DNA of 47,439 nucleotides from Gammaproteobacteria bacterium (GTDB taxonomy: Bacteria > Pseudomonadota > Gammaproteobacteria > Pseudomonadales > Azotimanducaceae). Where the stretch lies: contig JAJFKA010000171.1 in assembly GCA_021773555.1 (NCBI GenBank), forward strand, positions 1-47,439, read 5' to 3'. Positions 34,451 through 43,832 of this stretch are shown here, one piece after another. Position 1 is the stretch's first letter; every line of letters starts with the position of its first letter. The translations under genes and the position numbers were made by a program. The notes beneath the pieces were generated by a model. The model saw only the letters and a program-made list of their open reading frames with translations, ran no database searches and was not told the DNA's origin.

Positions 34451-35593
34451 CTAGTTCAAGCCAGCGTACAGCGCACTGGTCAGACTGCCGCTGCGCTCAT
34501 CGCCGATCATCGCAGACTTCATCTGGTTCATGACATAGGAGAAGCACATGCGGTTATCCTCATCAATCACCACGATTGAACCGCCGGCACCTGCCCACCA
34601 GAGTGCGTTCTTGTTTGGTGTGACCGGCAGCATTTCGTTTCCAAAGGCGTAGCCCATACCAAATTTAATCGGGAATGACAGCACCAGGTCCGTTGATTCA
34701 ATTTGCACTTCGCGTGCAACCGCACAGCCTTTTTTCGAGAGCAGCTGCTTGCCGAAGGCGAAGCCATCGTTGGCCAGTGCCGTTTGTGCACGGACCACTG
34801 ACCGCGCATTACCGTGCCCGTTAGCCGCGGGAATTTCTGCCGTTCGCCAGCCCAGGCTGTTGTCGGTATTTTCCGGCAGGTTTACAGATCCGAATACTTT
34901 GCCCAGGATGGAGTCAGGATCTGCTCCTTCGAACAGGGATCCGCTTGAATCTGGATCGGGAACAAGGTCGGCGATGCGCTGCAGATTTTCCTTACGGACT
35001 CCAATGTGGAAATCCGCTCCAAGCGGTTCAGCGACATTTTCTCTGAACCAGTTGCCATAACTCTTGCCCACAATTCGCCGGATAACTTCGCCAATTAAAA
35101 AGCCCTGGGTGATCGCATGGTAACCGGACTGGGTGCCCGGTTCCCACCAGGGTGCCTGGCGCTCCAGATCATCGACCGGGGTATCCCAGTCGTACAGATC
35201 TTCAGGTTGCAGCACCTTACTGAACCCGGGTAATCCCGCACTATGGGAGAGCAGGAAACGAACCGGAATATCCTTCTTCCCGTTTTTAGCAAACTGGGGC
35301 CAGTACTTGGCAACGGGTGCGTCGAAATCCAGCTCACCCCGGTCGGCGAGAATCAATGCAGACAGAAACGTCATGGTTTTACTGGTTGAGTAGACGTTGG
35401 CGATTGTATTTTCTTCCCAGGGGAGGGACCTGGCTGCATTTCTGTGCCCACCCCAGAGGTCAATAACGTATTGCCCTTCGATGGTTACCGCGAAACTGGC
35501 TCCGACATCGCCTCTGTCGGTAAAATTTTTTTCGAATTCTTCCCTGACCTGTTCGAAGCGATCATCGTAGATTCCGTGCACATCCATGGCCAA
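34451..35593 (-). CDS. Serine hydrolase, class C beta-lactamase fold (EstB-like)
   Basis: A 380-residue cytoplasmic-looking serine hydrolase of the PBP4*/AmpC fold. NVYSTSKTMTFLSAL gives the catalytic SxxK. GYHAITQGFLIGEVIRR gives the Tyr motif (Y-H-A replacing Y-x-N). WWAGAGGS near the C-terminus stands at the KTG/HTG position. Such proteins are mostly esterases rather than true lactamases. There is no signal peptide. It lies just downstream (61 bases) of the MITE boundary on its 3' side. Start may be ATG 35593 or 35587. Confidence 0.88.
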   Translation of the reverse strand: MAMDVHGIYDDRFEQVREEFEKNFTDRGDVGASFAVTIEGQYVIDLWGGHRNAARSLPWEENTIANVYSTSKTMTFLSALILADRGELDFDAPVAKYWPQFAKNGKKDIPVRFLLSHSAGLPGFSKVLQPEDLYDWDTPVDDLERQAPWWEPGTQSGYHAITQGFLIGEVIRRIVGKSYGNWFRENVAEPLGADFHIGVRKENLQRIADLVPDPDSSGSLFEGADPDSILGKVFGSVNLPENTDNSLGWRTAEIPAANGHGNARSVVRAQTALANDGFAFGKQLLSKKGCAVAREVQIESTDLVLSFPIKFGMGYAFGNEMLPVTPNKNALWWAGAGGSIVVIDEDNRMCFSYVMNQMKSAMIGDERSGSLTSALYAGLN

Positions 35594-35786
35594 ATCATCC
35601 CTAATTTCCGCAGTCGTGCCAGAAGTCTACCCCAGTCTCGGCGCGGATTCAGCCTTTTGAAGTGAGTAACATCGGAATAGTTTCACACGAATGAAAGGGA
35701 GATCGAACCGGTCAGGAGGGATGTGTACAGGCCTGTAAATGGATTATGATCCAGGCTGACTCCTAAGACCTGAGAGGACACCAATC

Positions 35787-36560
35787 TTGAGTATTCAGCT
35801 ACGGCAGATTTGTCTGGTGGCGAGGGACCTTGCCCCGGTTATTAACGAACTCGAGACTATCCTGGGGATTTCTCGCTGTTATGTCGACCCAGGCGTCGCG
35901 GCCTTCGGTCTGGAGAACACTCTGCTGCCAGTTGGCCGGAATTTTCTTGAAGTGGTTGCGCCCACGGAAGGGGGTACCGCGGGAGGTCGGTATCTGGACC
36001 GACGTCAGGGTGACGGCGGCTATATGGTCATCTGCCAGGCTGACAGCAAGGAAAATCAACAGATCGTCAGGTCACGTGCACTTGAGCGGGACATACGTAT
36101 CGCCATGGAGTCAGAGCGGGCCAGCTGGAATATTTGCCAGCTACACCCCCGCGATATGATTGCCGCTTTTCTGGAGATCGACTGGGACAGCCACGATGAT
36201 TTCCGCGGTAACTGGGAACCCGCTGGTGGAGTGGGATGGGAAGACAAGGTCAAACAGGACTGGACTGTGGATTATCTCGGCGTGGAACTTCAGGGCGAGG
36301 ACCCGCTGGCACTTGCTGAAATCTGGGGCGCCGTATTGGATGTTGAACCGGAGAATCATGGTGACAACTACACGCTCAGCCTCAATAACGTCAGTCTTCG
36401 ATTCGTGAGAGAACAGGATGGCCGGGGGGCGGGACTCGGCGGCGTAGATTTAAAGGTGGCTGACCGTGATTCAATTCTGGCCCAGGCCCGACTGAGAAAT
36501 GCTTATGTCTCAGATGACCGGGTCGATATTTGCGGTACGCGATTCTATCTTCACGACTAA
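35787..36560 (+). CDS. VOC-superfamily (glyoxalase-like) protein
   Basis: A 257-residue protein with two vicinal-oxygen-chelate modules, the first at about residues 4-115 (IQLRQICLVARDLAPVINELETILGI, NTLLPVGRNFLEVVAP) and the second at about 150-250 (DYLGVELQGEDPLALAEIWGAVLD, CGTRFYLHD). It starts with TTG at 35787 after AGAGGA. Metal-ligand positions are partly lost (few His), so it may bind a ligand rather than catalyse. It is followed 181 bases later by an MFS transporter on the same strand. Confidence 0.8.
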   Translation: MSIQLRQICLVARDLAPVINELETILGISRCYVDPGVAAFGLENTLLPVGRNFLEVVAPTEGGTAGGRYLDRRQGDGGYMVICQADSKENQQIVRSRALERDIRIAMESERASWNICQLHPRDMIAAFLEIDWDSHDDFRGNWEPAGGVGWEDKVKQDWTVDYLGVELQGEDPLALAEIWGAVLDVEPENHGDNYTLSLNNVSLRFVREQDGRGAGLGGVDLKVADRDSILAQARLRNAYVSDDRVDICGTRFYLHD

Positions 36561-36741
36561 AGAGACCCCGCACTGGTATTGGTGACGCCGCGTTTCCTAC
36601 CTATTGCGACCCTGGCGGGTTTCTCGAACCCCTCCTCTAATAATCTTGCAGAGAACAGGATGAGTGCTTTGCATTGAACATGATTAATCAACGCGGAATT
36701 GAGAAAAGTCTCGCGTGTTATGCTCCGATGATGGACGTTGA

Positions 36742-37992
36742 ATGCAAATGAAATCCGAACCCGCAGCGGCACCTCCGTGGTATCGTTGGTTTCTGTTATT
36801 TGGCTTGTGGTTGTTGTACACCGTCTTCGGACTTGTTGTCACCAGTTTTGCGCCGCTTGTTGGGCTCATCGAAACGGACCTTGAACTTTCCCATGTACAA
36901 ATGGGCAGCACGATGGGCGCATGGCAACTGATTTATATTGTCTCTGCGATTCCTTGTGGAATTTTTCTTGATCGGGTTGGTCCACGCTGGGCGCTGACGG
37001 TGGGTGGCTTGCTGATCGTCGCTTCAGTCTTCGCACGGGGATATGCGGATACCTATGCAGAGTTGATTCTGGCGGTGATGTTGTTCGGCATTGGTGGTCC
37101 TATCATCTCTGCGGGCTCGCCCAAGGTCGTCACTGCCTGTTTCACTGGCGCTTCCCGTGGTCTGGCCATGGGGATCTACATGACCGGACCTGCCATCGGC
37201 GGAGTCGTATCGTTGACGCTAACGCATTCCGTGTTGCTACCAGCGTTTGACAATGACTGGCGTGGCGTAATGTTTTTATGGGCTGGCTTCAGCCTTATCG
37301 CGACGCTTATCTGGCTTGGTATCGCGCTGCATCCTTCGATGACGAATAGTGACCAGCCGGCTGTCGCGGGCAGTTTGCCGCAGCGACAGGTGCTTAAAAA
37401 CCTTTTAAGCGAACCTGCGGTATTGCTCGTTCTGGTGATGAGCGTCGGCGTTTTTTTATTCAACCACGGGCTGAACAACTGGCTTCCGGAACTACTGCAT
37501 AGTGGCGGGATGACCCTGGTGGATGCTGGATACTGGGCGGCGATTCCAACGATTATCGGTATTGCCGGATCCTTAACAATCCCCAGGCTTGCAACACCCG
37601 GACGTCGTTTTCCAATTCTCGTGGGTTTGAGTGTGTGTGCAGCGACAGCGAGTCTGTTGTTGCAGTTTCAGTCTGAACCGCTGTTATTCACCGGGCTGAT
37701 GCTCCAGGGGATTGCGAGATCATCATTGATGACGGTGCTGGTCCTGACATTGGTTGAGTTACCCGGTATCGGAGACCGACACGTGGGAGTCGCCACCGGC
37801 CTGTTCTTTTCTGCGGCTGAAGTAGGGGGCGTACTCGGTCCACTGAGTATGGGTTTGCTTTATGACCTCACCCAGGGATTTAGCACGGGTCTTTTCATGC
37901 TAACAGCGATCGGCGTGGCTTTGTCGCTGGGGGCGCTGTGGTTGAAGCGGCTCGCGGAAACTGGCGACGCCCGGGGAAAGATCCCGCCATAG
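36742..37992 (+). CDS. Major facilitator superfamily transporter
   Basis: A 416-residue protein with about 12 membrane segments. The loop between segments 2 and 3, FLDRVGPRWALTVGGLL, is the MFS D-R-x-G motif. The N-half LSHVQMGSTMGAWQLIYIVSAIPCGIFLD and the order of segments resemble cyanate/nitrate-type (CynX/NarK-like) transporters. The substrate is unknown. It starts at ATG 36742 and is convergent with the MATE gene. Confidence 0.88.
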   Translation: MQMKSEPAAAPPWYRWFLLFGLWLLYTVFGLVVTSFAPLVGLIETDLELSHVQMGSTMGAWQLIYIVSAIPCGIFLDRVGPRWALTVGGLLIVASVFARGYADTYAELILAVMLFGIGGPIISAGSPKVVTACFTGASRGLAMGIYMTGPAIGGVVSLTLTHSVLLPAFDNDWRGVMFLWAGFSLIATLIWLGIALHPSMTNSDQPAVAGSLPQRQVLKNLLSEPAVLLVLVMSVGVFLFNHGLNNWLPELLHSGGMTLVDAGYWAAIPTIIGIAGSLTIPRLATPGRRFPILVGLSVCAATASLLLQFQSEPLLFTGLMLQGIARSSLMTVLVLTLVELPGIGDRHVGVATGLFFSAAEVGGVLGPLSMGLLYDLTQGFSTGLFMLTAIGVALSLGALWLKRLAETGDARGKIPP

Positions 37993-38034
37993 CGGTAGTG
38001 ATTTCTCCTGCAATCGACTGACATATTACTAGTG

Positions 38035-39378
38035 CTAGCTTCGCCAGGCTCCCAGCTTGAGGGAGGCTGCGGTGAGCAGACCATAGGCAAACATCGCGAC
38101 AGCGGCAAACACGAACACGCTATCCAGCCCCAGGCCGAAAAATCTAGTCCCGACAAAGGATCCACCGACCGCGATGACGAATCGCAAAATTGTGGCAATG
38201 ATCGGCCAGGTGACATCACCTGCGCCTTGCGATGCAAAATAGAGCACCAGGCCAATTCCCTGGAACGCATAAAAAGGACCGACGATGCCGATGTACAACG
38301 CACCGGCCGCAAAGGTATCGGGATCGTCGGTGAATACGCCGATCCAGTGCTCGGGAAAGACCGCCAGTAACACGCCTGTGAACCCCGTGATTGCGGCAGC
38401 GGTGAACCCACCTTGCCAGCCAATATTTTCTGCGCGATCAATTTTTCCTGCACCAATGTTTACACCCACCATCGCGGTCATCGACGCACCGATTCCGAAT
38501 ACCAGGGGTACCAGCAGGAATTCAATTCTTGAGCCGATACCGTAACCCGCCAATGCTGCGGAACCGAACTGGCCAACGATTCCAGTGAGGGACAAGATCG
38601 TGAGTACGGTGAACACAGGTGAAAGGGAGGCTGGGGCGGCTACTTTGAGAATGTCATGGAAGTGCATTTTATTCAGTTCGAATGCGTTAACACGCATCCT
38701 CACGGAAACCTTGCCAAATAATAGACGCGGCAGCAGAACTGAGCACAGCAGGAATCCACTGACGATGGCAGAGACCGCAGCCCCGGCGATGCCAAGCTCG
38801 GGTAATCCGAAGCGCCCCAGAATAAGTCCGGCGGAAAGCGGTACTTGAATGAGTGCCGAGCCGATCATCAGAAACGCGGGGAAGCGCATGTTTCCCATGC
38901 CCCGGAAAACAGCATTCATCGCCCCTGCCAGCCACAACAATATTCCGCCGCTAAACAGGATTGTTGTATAGATGAGCGCGCCCTGTAACACCTCGCCTTG
39001 ACCGCCCAGAAAAACCAGGAACATTTTCCCGCAGACAAGATAGACAAGCAGGAACAATAGCGCACCGCTCGCGGCGATCATCAGCGCGTGCCACAGCAGC
39101 GCTTCAGCCTTTCCGGCGTCTCCCTGACCGAGCGCCCGGGCAATCGCGGAGGTGATGCCGCCACCGAGCGCACCATTGGCCATCATCTGAGTAAGCATGA
39201 GTAAAGGAAAAACAAGTGCAATTGACGCCAGCGACACGGTTCCGAGCTGACCAATAAAATAGACCTCGGCCATGCTGACCAACGACTGAACGAGAAACGC
39301 CAGTGCGTTTGGACTGGCCATTCGTAACATGAGTGGAAGCGGGGCCGCTTCGAGTAGCAACCGGGTTCTGTCGTCCAT
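38035..39378 (-). CDS. MATE-family multidrug efflux transporter
   Basis: A 447-residue protein with 12 hydrophobic segments in two similar halves. N-half: PNALAFLVQSLVSMAEVYFIGQLGTVSLASIALVFPL. C-half: GYGIGSRIEFLLVPLVFGIGASMTAMVGVNIGAG. These are MATE family hallmarks. ATG 39378 (MDDRTRLLLEAAP) follows AAGGCGAG; the frame extends 46 residues upstream without likely coding content. It should use a proton or sodium gradient to expel cationic drugs or metabolites. The divergent HIT gene starts 157 bases away. Confidence 0.92.
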   Translation of the reverse strand: MDDRTRLLLEAAPLPLMLRMASPNALAFLVQSLVSMAEVYFIGQLGTVSLASIALVFPLLMLTQMMANGALGGGITSAIARALGQGDAGKAEALLWHALMIAASGALLFLLVYLVCGKMFLVFLGGQGEVLQGALIYTTILFSGGILLWLAGAMNAVFRGMGNMRFPAFLMIGSALIQVPLSAGLILGRFGLPELGIAGAAVSAIVSGFLLCSVLLPRLLFGKVSVRMRVNAFELNKMHFHDILKVAAPASLSPVFTVLTILSLTGIVGQFGSAALAGYGIGSRIEFLLVPLVFGIGASMTAMVGVNIGAGKIDRAENIGWQGGFTAAAITGFTGVLLAVFPEHWIGVFTDDPDTFAAGALYIGIVGPFYAFQGIGLVLYFASQGAGDVTWPIIATILRFVIAVGGSFVGTRFFGLGLDSVFVFAAVAMFAYGLLTAASLKLGAWRS

Positions 39379-39535
39379 TCGCTCGCCTTGTGCAGATGCT
39401 GGTACCATACTGTATCGGTCTGGTAAATTCCCGTTCAATTTTTTCAACTCCCCTCTGGTTGCGTGGTGGTTCGTTGTTGGAAATGGTGATACCTGACCGG
39501 TTGAGAAACGTGGCAAGGCAAACAGGATAAAAATA

Positions 39536-39910
39536 ATGACCAGCGATTTTTATTGTGACGAGGCGTTGAGCGGAAAGACTAAAGTTTCGATCGTGGCAGA
39601 GACTGATGACGTATTCGCATTCCATCACACCAGGCCTTTCTGGCCGGTGCATATCGTGGTCGTTCCACGAGTGCACATTCCTTCATTGACTGATTTAGGG
39701 GGGCACCCTGTTTCGCTCGTACACAAAGTCCTCGAGGTGGTCACCCAGGTTGCCAAACAGGTTGAAGTGGAACACGGTGAGGCGCGGGTGTTAACCAATC
39801 TTGGTACTTATCAGGACTCGAAACACCTGCATTTCCATGTTGCCAGTGGCGAGCCATTCGGGCGTAACATTGACACGGAGAGTGTTGCCGGATCACAGGA
39901 GCCAGTGTGA
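39536..39910 (+). CDS. HIT-family nucleotide hydrolase
   Basis: A 124-residue histidine-triad protein: FHHTRPFWPVHIVVVPRVHIPS forms the central strand region, and SKHLHFHVASG carries the HxHxH triad, with the middle His as nucleophile. The family hydrolyses nucleoside phosphoramidates or dinucleoside polyphosphates. Its stop overlaps the next gene's GTG (GTGA), so the pair is translated together. Confidence 0.88.
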   Translation: MTSDFYCDEALSGKTKVSIVAETDDVFAFHHTRPFWPVHIVVVPRVHIPSLTDLGGHPVSLVHKVLEVVTQVAKQVEVEHGEARVLTNLGTYQDSKHLHFHVASGEPFGRNIDTESVAGSQEPV

Positions 39911-40458
39911 AGCATTTGTGTGTATTCTGCGGATCAAGTCCGGGTGCGAGTGTGGCTTACGAAACTGCTGCGAAAACCTTAGCCGTGACATTGGTCGATC
40001 ATAATATCGGGCTGGTCTATGGCGGTGCGAGTGTCGGTATTATGGGCACCCTGGCCGACGCTGTACTGCTTCGCGGCGGGCAGGTACTGGGCGTCATTCC
40101 ACAGACCCTGGTGGACCTTGAAGTTGCCCATGACGGACTGACGGAATTAAAGGTGGTCGACAACATGCACGAGCGCAAAGCCGTCATGGCTGATGCAGCC
40201 GATGGATTTGTTGCTCTGCCGGGCGGACTGGGGACGCTCGAAGAACTGTTTGAAGTGCTTACCTGGTCACAACTTGGATTCCACCAGAAGCCCTCCGGTT
40301 TACTCAATGTCGAGGGTTATTATGACGGTCTGTTGACCTTTCTGGAGTATGCCGTTAGCGAACAGTTTGTCAGTCCCGTTCAACTCGGTGCGCTCCACCG
40401 GGACGATGACCCGTCAAGACTCCTGGCCGCGATGTTCGATTTATCCGGGCGGCGGTAA
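39907..40458 (+). CDS. LOG-family nucleotide 5'-monophosphate phosphoribohydrolase
   Basis: A 183-residue LOG protein (cytokinin riboside 5'-monophosphate phosphoribohydrolase family, also widespread in bacteria as nucleotide hydrolases). LCVFCGSSPG at the N-terminus, LVYGGASVGIMGTLAD and the signature LPGGLGTLEELFEVLTWSQLG are visible. It starts at GTG 39907, overlapping the HIT gene stop. It cleaves the base from nucleoside monophosphates; which base is unknown. Its 3' end overlaps the convergent ABC exporter gene by 18 bases. Confidence 0.92.
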   Translation: MKHLCVFCGSSPGASVAYETAAKTLAVTLVDHNIGLVYGGASVGIMGTLADAVLLRGGQVLGVIPQTLVDLEVAHDGLTELKVVDNMHERKAVMADAADGFVALPGGLGTLEELFEVLTWSQLGFHQKPSGLLNVEGYYDGLLTFLEYAVSEQFVSPVQLGALHRDDDPSRLLAAMFDLSGRR

Positions 40459-42579
40459 GGTGCTCCTGGTATCTCCTCGAGTAAGGCTCTCGCGATCTGA
40501 CACGACAAACTTCCCATCTCTATGCCAGTGTACGATTTTGTCGGCAAGTGGGAGCAGACGCGGATTGTGTGTGATGTAGATGCAGGTAATGCCCTGGTCC
40601 CGCAGTGACTGCATTACCTGGCGCTCGATCTCTGCATCGAGATGAGCGGTGCCTTCATCGAGCAGCAGTACTCGCGGCTGGCGATACAATGCCCGGGCGA
40701 TCAGAATACGTTGTTGCTGCCCCATGGATAATGCCGTACCCATGTCTCCAATCAGGCTTTCGTATCCCATGGGCATTGCCTCGATGTCAGCACTGATCTG
40801 TGCCTGCCTGGCGCAGCGAATGATTTCGTCAGGGCTGGATTGCAGGTCAAAAAAGGAAATGTTGTCCTTGATAGAACCTGACAGCAGTACATCTTCCTGG
40901 GTGACCGCACCGAGGATCCTGCGATAACTTCGAATCACAGTGCTGTTCAGGGAGTTGTTATCGATGAACAATTCCCCGGAGGTCGGTGTTATCAGACCCA
41001 TCATAATATTGAGTAGTGTCGATTTACCGATACCCGAGGGTCCGTAGATCGCGACGAATTCACCCGGTTCGATCTTCAGACTCAAACCGTTGAGTATCGG
41101 ATGCCGGGGATCGTTAAAGTGGTAGCCAATATCGACAAGCTCAATTTCACCGCGCAGCGGATAAGTAAAATTGCTATGACTTCCGATGCCTGGCTCGACG
41201 CTGGATTGAGTAATGTCTGACACGCGTTCAAGGTGCAGACCGAGCATCCGGTATTGCATGAGCTGATTGATGATGGAGACGACAGCGGAGGAGAAATGCG
41301 AGCGATACGCCATAAATGCGTACATCATGCCGATGGTCAGCTCCCCTCCGAGCACCTCTCGCGCGCCGAGATAGACCACGAAAATTGTCTCAATACCGGT
41401 GATCAGGCCATTGACCCCTTCATATCCAATGGTAAGTCTTCCCAGTCGAGCTTGTGTATCGAGACTTGCTGCGAACTGGTTACCCCAGGTGATTTCACGT
41501 TCATTTTCCCGCCCTGCCATTTTGATCCCCTGGAGACTCCGGATGGTTTCCATGAACAAACTGTCGAGCCGCGCACCCGCGTTGATGCTTTCGTGATTGG
41601 CATGGCGAAGTGGCACGAATTGCACGATCCGGAAAATGGCATGGAAAAGTGCCGATGCGACAATCAGCAGGCCGAGCGTGGTTGAGTACGCCAGCATCAT
41701 CGAAAGTGTGGTGGTGGCTAGTGCGCCGTCGATAATGATTGCAATGCTGCCATTGGTGATAAACGCCTGGATTGGTCGGGTGGATTCGAATCTCGAGATT
41801 ACATCACCCAGATGACGGGCTCGAAAGTAAGCCATAGGCAATCGGATCAGGTGGTGCATGACACTGCTACCGACGATATAACTAAGTTGCGTCGTCAAAA
41901 AGACATCGACATAACCGCGAATTAATCGGGTCACGACAGAGGCCAGGGTTAATCCTGTGAATCCCCAGGCCAGTACCAGCAACAGCTGGCTGTCATGCTT
42001 CGTCAACACATCGTCAACCACGAGTTGCACATAAAATGGGCTGACTAACGCGAACAACTGGATGAGTAAGGACAACACCAGAATCTGGGTGAGGGAAGGC
42101 AGCAGACCGCTGACCCCAGGCCAGAAATCCCAGAGTCTGGCAACCTCCCTCGATCCTTCCCGGGTGAAATCGTTGCGTACGGAAAAATCCAGTGCGATGC
42201 CGGTAAATCGTTGACTGGTCTCGTCAGTTGTATACCTGCGGACGCCAACAGCCGGGTCGTGAATTGTTATCGAACCTCGACTTACCGACTTCAGCACCAC
42301 GAAATGATTGAAGTTCCAGTGCAGCACGGCAGGCATGTTCAACTCTTTGAGTTCCCGGAGTTCTGCACGCACCGGGCGCACGGACAGGCACAGGGTGTTG
42401 GCAATCTCCATAATGTTGGCCACCGTCGCCCCCCGGGCCGACGTGCCGAGGTCATTACGGAGCGAATGCAGATCAGTTTGTTTGCCGTAATAGCCGGCAA
42501 TCATAGCCACACAGGCGAGCCCGCACTCGGTTGCCTCAGCCTGCAGGATCACGGGCAGACGAGGCCGCATCCAGGTCAT
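40441..42579 (-). CDS. C39 peptidase-containing ABC exporter (bacteriocin/microcin type)
   Basis: A 712-residue PCAT exporter. Residues ~10-140 form a C39 peptidase: Cys19 in QAEATECGLACVAMIAGYYG, His in LHWNFNHFVVL and Asp in TIHDPAVGVRRY. About residues 150-440 form the six-segment membrane domain. The C-terminal ATPase has GPSGIGKST (Walker A), LSMGQQQR (signature, with Met for the usual Gly) and RVLLLDEGTAHLD (Walker B). ATG 42579 overlaps the HlyD stop (ATGA); the longer frame would lie within hlyD. PCAT exporters cut double-glycine leaders and export the peptide. No such precursor is seen within the operon or its immediate flanks. Confidence 0.93.
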   Translation of the reverse strand: MTWMRPRLPVILQAEATECGLACVAMIAGYYGKQTDLHSLRNDLGTSARGATVANIMEIANTLCLSVRPVRAELRELKELNMPAVLHWNFNHFVVLKSVSRGSITIHDPAVGVRRYTTDETSQRFTGIALDFSVRNDFTREGSREVARLWDFWPGVSGLLPSLTQILVLSLLIQLFALVSPFYVQLVVDDVLTKHDSQLLLVLAWGFTGLTLASVVTRLIRGYVDVFLTTQLSYIVGSSVMHHLIRLPMAYFRARHLGDVISRFESTRPIQAFITNGSIAIIIDGALATTTLSMMLAYSTTLGLLIVASALFHAIFRIVQFVPLRHANHESINAGARLDSLFMETIRSLQGIKMAGRENEREITWGNQFAASLDTQARLGRLTIGYEGVNGLITGIETIFVVYLGAREVLGGELTIGMMYAFMAYRSHFSSAVVSIINQLMQYRMLGLHLERVSDITQSSVEPGIGSHSNFTYPLRGEIELVDIGYHFNDPRHPILNGLSLKIEPGEFVAIYGPSGIGKSTLLNIMMGLITPTSGELFIDNNSLNSTVIRSYRRILGAVTQEDVLLSGSIKDNISFFDLQSSPDEIIRCARQAQISADIEAMPMGYESLIGDMGTALSMGQQQRILIARALYRQPRVLLLDEGTAHLDAEIERQVMQSLRDQGITCIYITHNPRLLPLADKIVHWHRDGKFVVSDRESLTRGDTRSTLPPPG

Positions 42580-43832
42580 CTGATCCCACCAGTTCGATAT
42601 TGCAGCGCCTGAATCGGGTCTAGCATCCACGCAAGGATTGAACGTTCTGCCTTAAGGATGTCCGCACTAAACACACTTCCGGGTGCCAGCGCCTTCTCTG
42701 CGCCAAATACGGTGATGGTTTGTTTATCCAGTGCCGCTTTGGCCACAAATACAGGTTCAGTGGTGATGGCAGGGCCTTGCAATTCCGAGGGATCGACCGC
42801 GGTTCGCGTCAACGAGACAATTTCTGCTCGCTGACTGCCAAATTGCTGGTAGGGAAAGCTGTCATAGCGAAGTCTGACCGCCTGACCTTTGCTGATCATT
42901 CCGACCGCCCGGCTGGGTATGTGCAACCAGGCAAACAATTTTGAATCGGAGGGGAGAATGGTGAGTATCGATCGGCTTGCGCTGACCCGGTCACCTTCGT
43001 TGAAATTGATCGCCGCCACCAGACCGGTGACGGGTGCCGTGACAATGTGATTGGCGCGGCCGCGGAGTTCTGTGATGCGTTGCGTCAGATTGGATAGTTC
43101 AAAAGTGATGGCTTCGGTCTGGTCTGTGATAGCGATCGGCAGCAGTAGCAGTTCGTGGGTAATGCCGCTGATGGTCATTTCGATCTGGTTGATCCTCTGG
43201 GCAATCTGGATCACTGCCTGTTGCTCGGTGAGCAGGGCAGATTGGTATCGGCCGACTTCGCTGGTCGCTGCGTGGCCCCGCGCAAACAGGTTTTCAACAT
43301 TGGTGAAATTTCTCTTTGAAAGCCGTGTTCTGGTGAGCTGAAGTAAGTGTAAGCGGCGTTGTTGTGCAAGCTCACGCTCAAGATTCTTCAGTTTTTCCTG
43401 GAGCCAGATGTTTTCCTGATTTGCTTTCCGGACCACCCGTGCTTTCCGTTCCACAAGATTCGATTCCTGCCGGGTCAGCTCGGCAATCAGCGCGTCGCTG
43501 CCGTCTTCACCATCATCCAGTGACCAGTGATTGTGGACCTCGAGCAGCGGCTCTCCGGCGCGAACAAGGTCTCCGGAGCGAATGATTGTCGGGCCAGCGA
43601 TCCCTGGGCTCGGCGAGTAGACCTTGACGATTCCGTTGTCCGGACGCAGTTGTCCCGTCACGGTTTCTTTTCTCGCATACTGCCCCTGCTGCAGGAAAGT
43701 CAGGACCAGGAGCGTGAGTACCGCGAGCACGACAACGGCAACACGCAGCGCGAGAGGCTGGCGGATCACGATTGAGCCAAAATTGCGTCTGCCTGAAAAA
43801 GTAATCGCCTCGGGTCGAAACAGCTCAGTCAT
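42576..43832 (-). CDS. HlyD-family membrane-fusion adaptor
   Basis: A 418-residue adaptor of the CvaA/HlyD group. One membrane segment at about residues 28-48 (LRVAVVVLAVLTLLVLTFLQQ). After it the biotinyl-lipoyl half QLRPDNGIVKVYSPSPGIAGPTIIRSGDLVRAGEPLLEV. A long coiled coil at ~90-230 (LTRQESNLVERKARVVRKANQ, LKNLERELAQQRRLHLLQL). The second half-motif is VTAPVTGLVAAINFNEGDRV. It links the PCAT to an outer-membrane TolC-type channel, which is not encoded here. It overlaps both neighbours by 4 bases. Confidence 0.92.
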   Translation of the reverse strand: MTELFRPEAITFSGRRNFGSIVIRQPLALRVAVVVLAVLTLLVLTFLQQGQYARKETVTGQLRPDNGIVKVYSPSPGIAGPTIIRSGDLVRAGEPLLEVHNHWSLDDGEDGSDALIAELTRQESNLVERKARVVRKANQENIWLQEKLKNLERELAQQRRLHLLQLTRTRLSKRNFTNVENLFARGHAATSEVGRYQSALLTEQQAVIQIAQRINQIEMTISGITHELLLLPIAITDQTEAITFELSNLTQRITELRGRANHIVTAPVTGLVAAINFNEGDRVSASRSILTILPSDSKLFAWLHIPSRAVGMISKGQAVRLRYDSFPYQQFGSQRAEIVSLTRTAVDPSELQGPAITTEPVFVAKAALDKQTITVFGAEKALAPGSVFSADILKAERSILAWMLDPIQALQYRTGGIR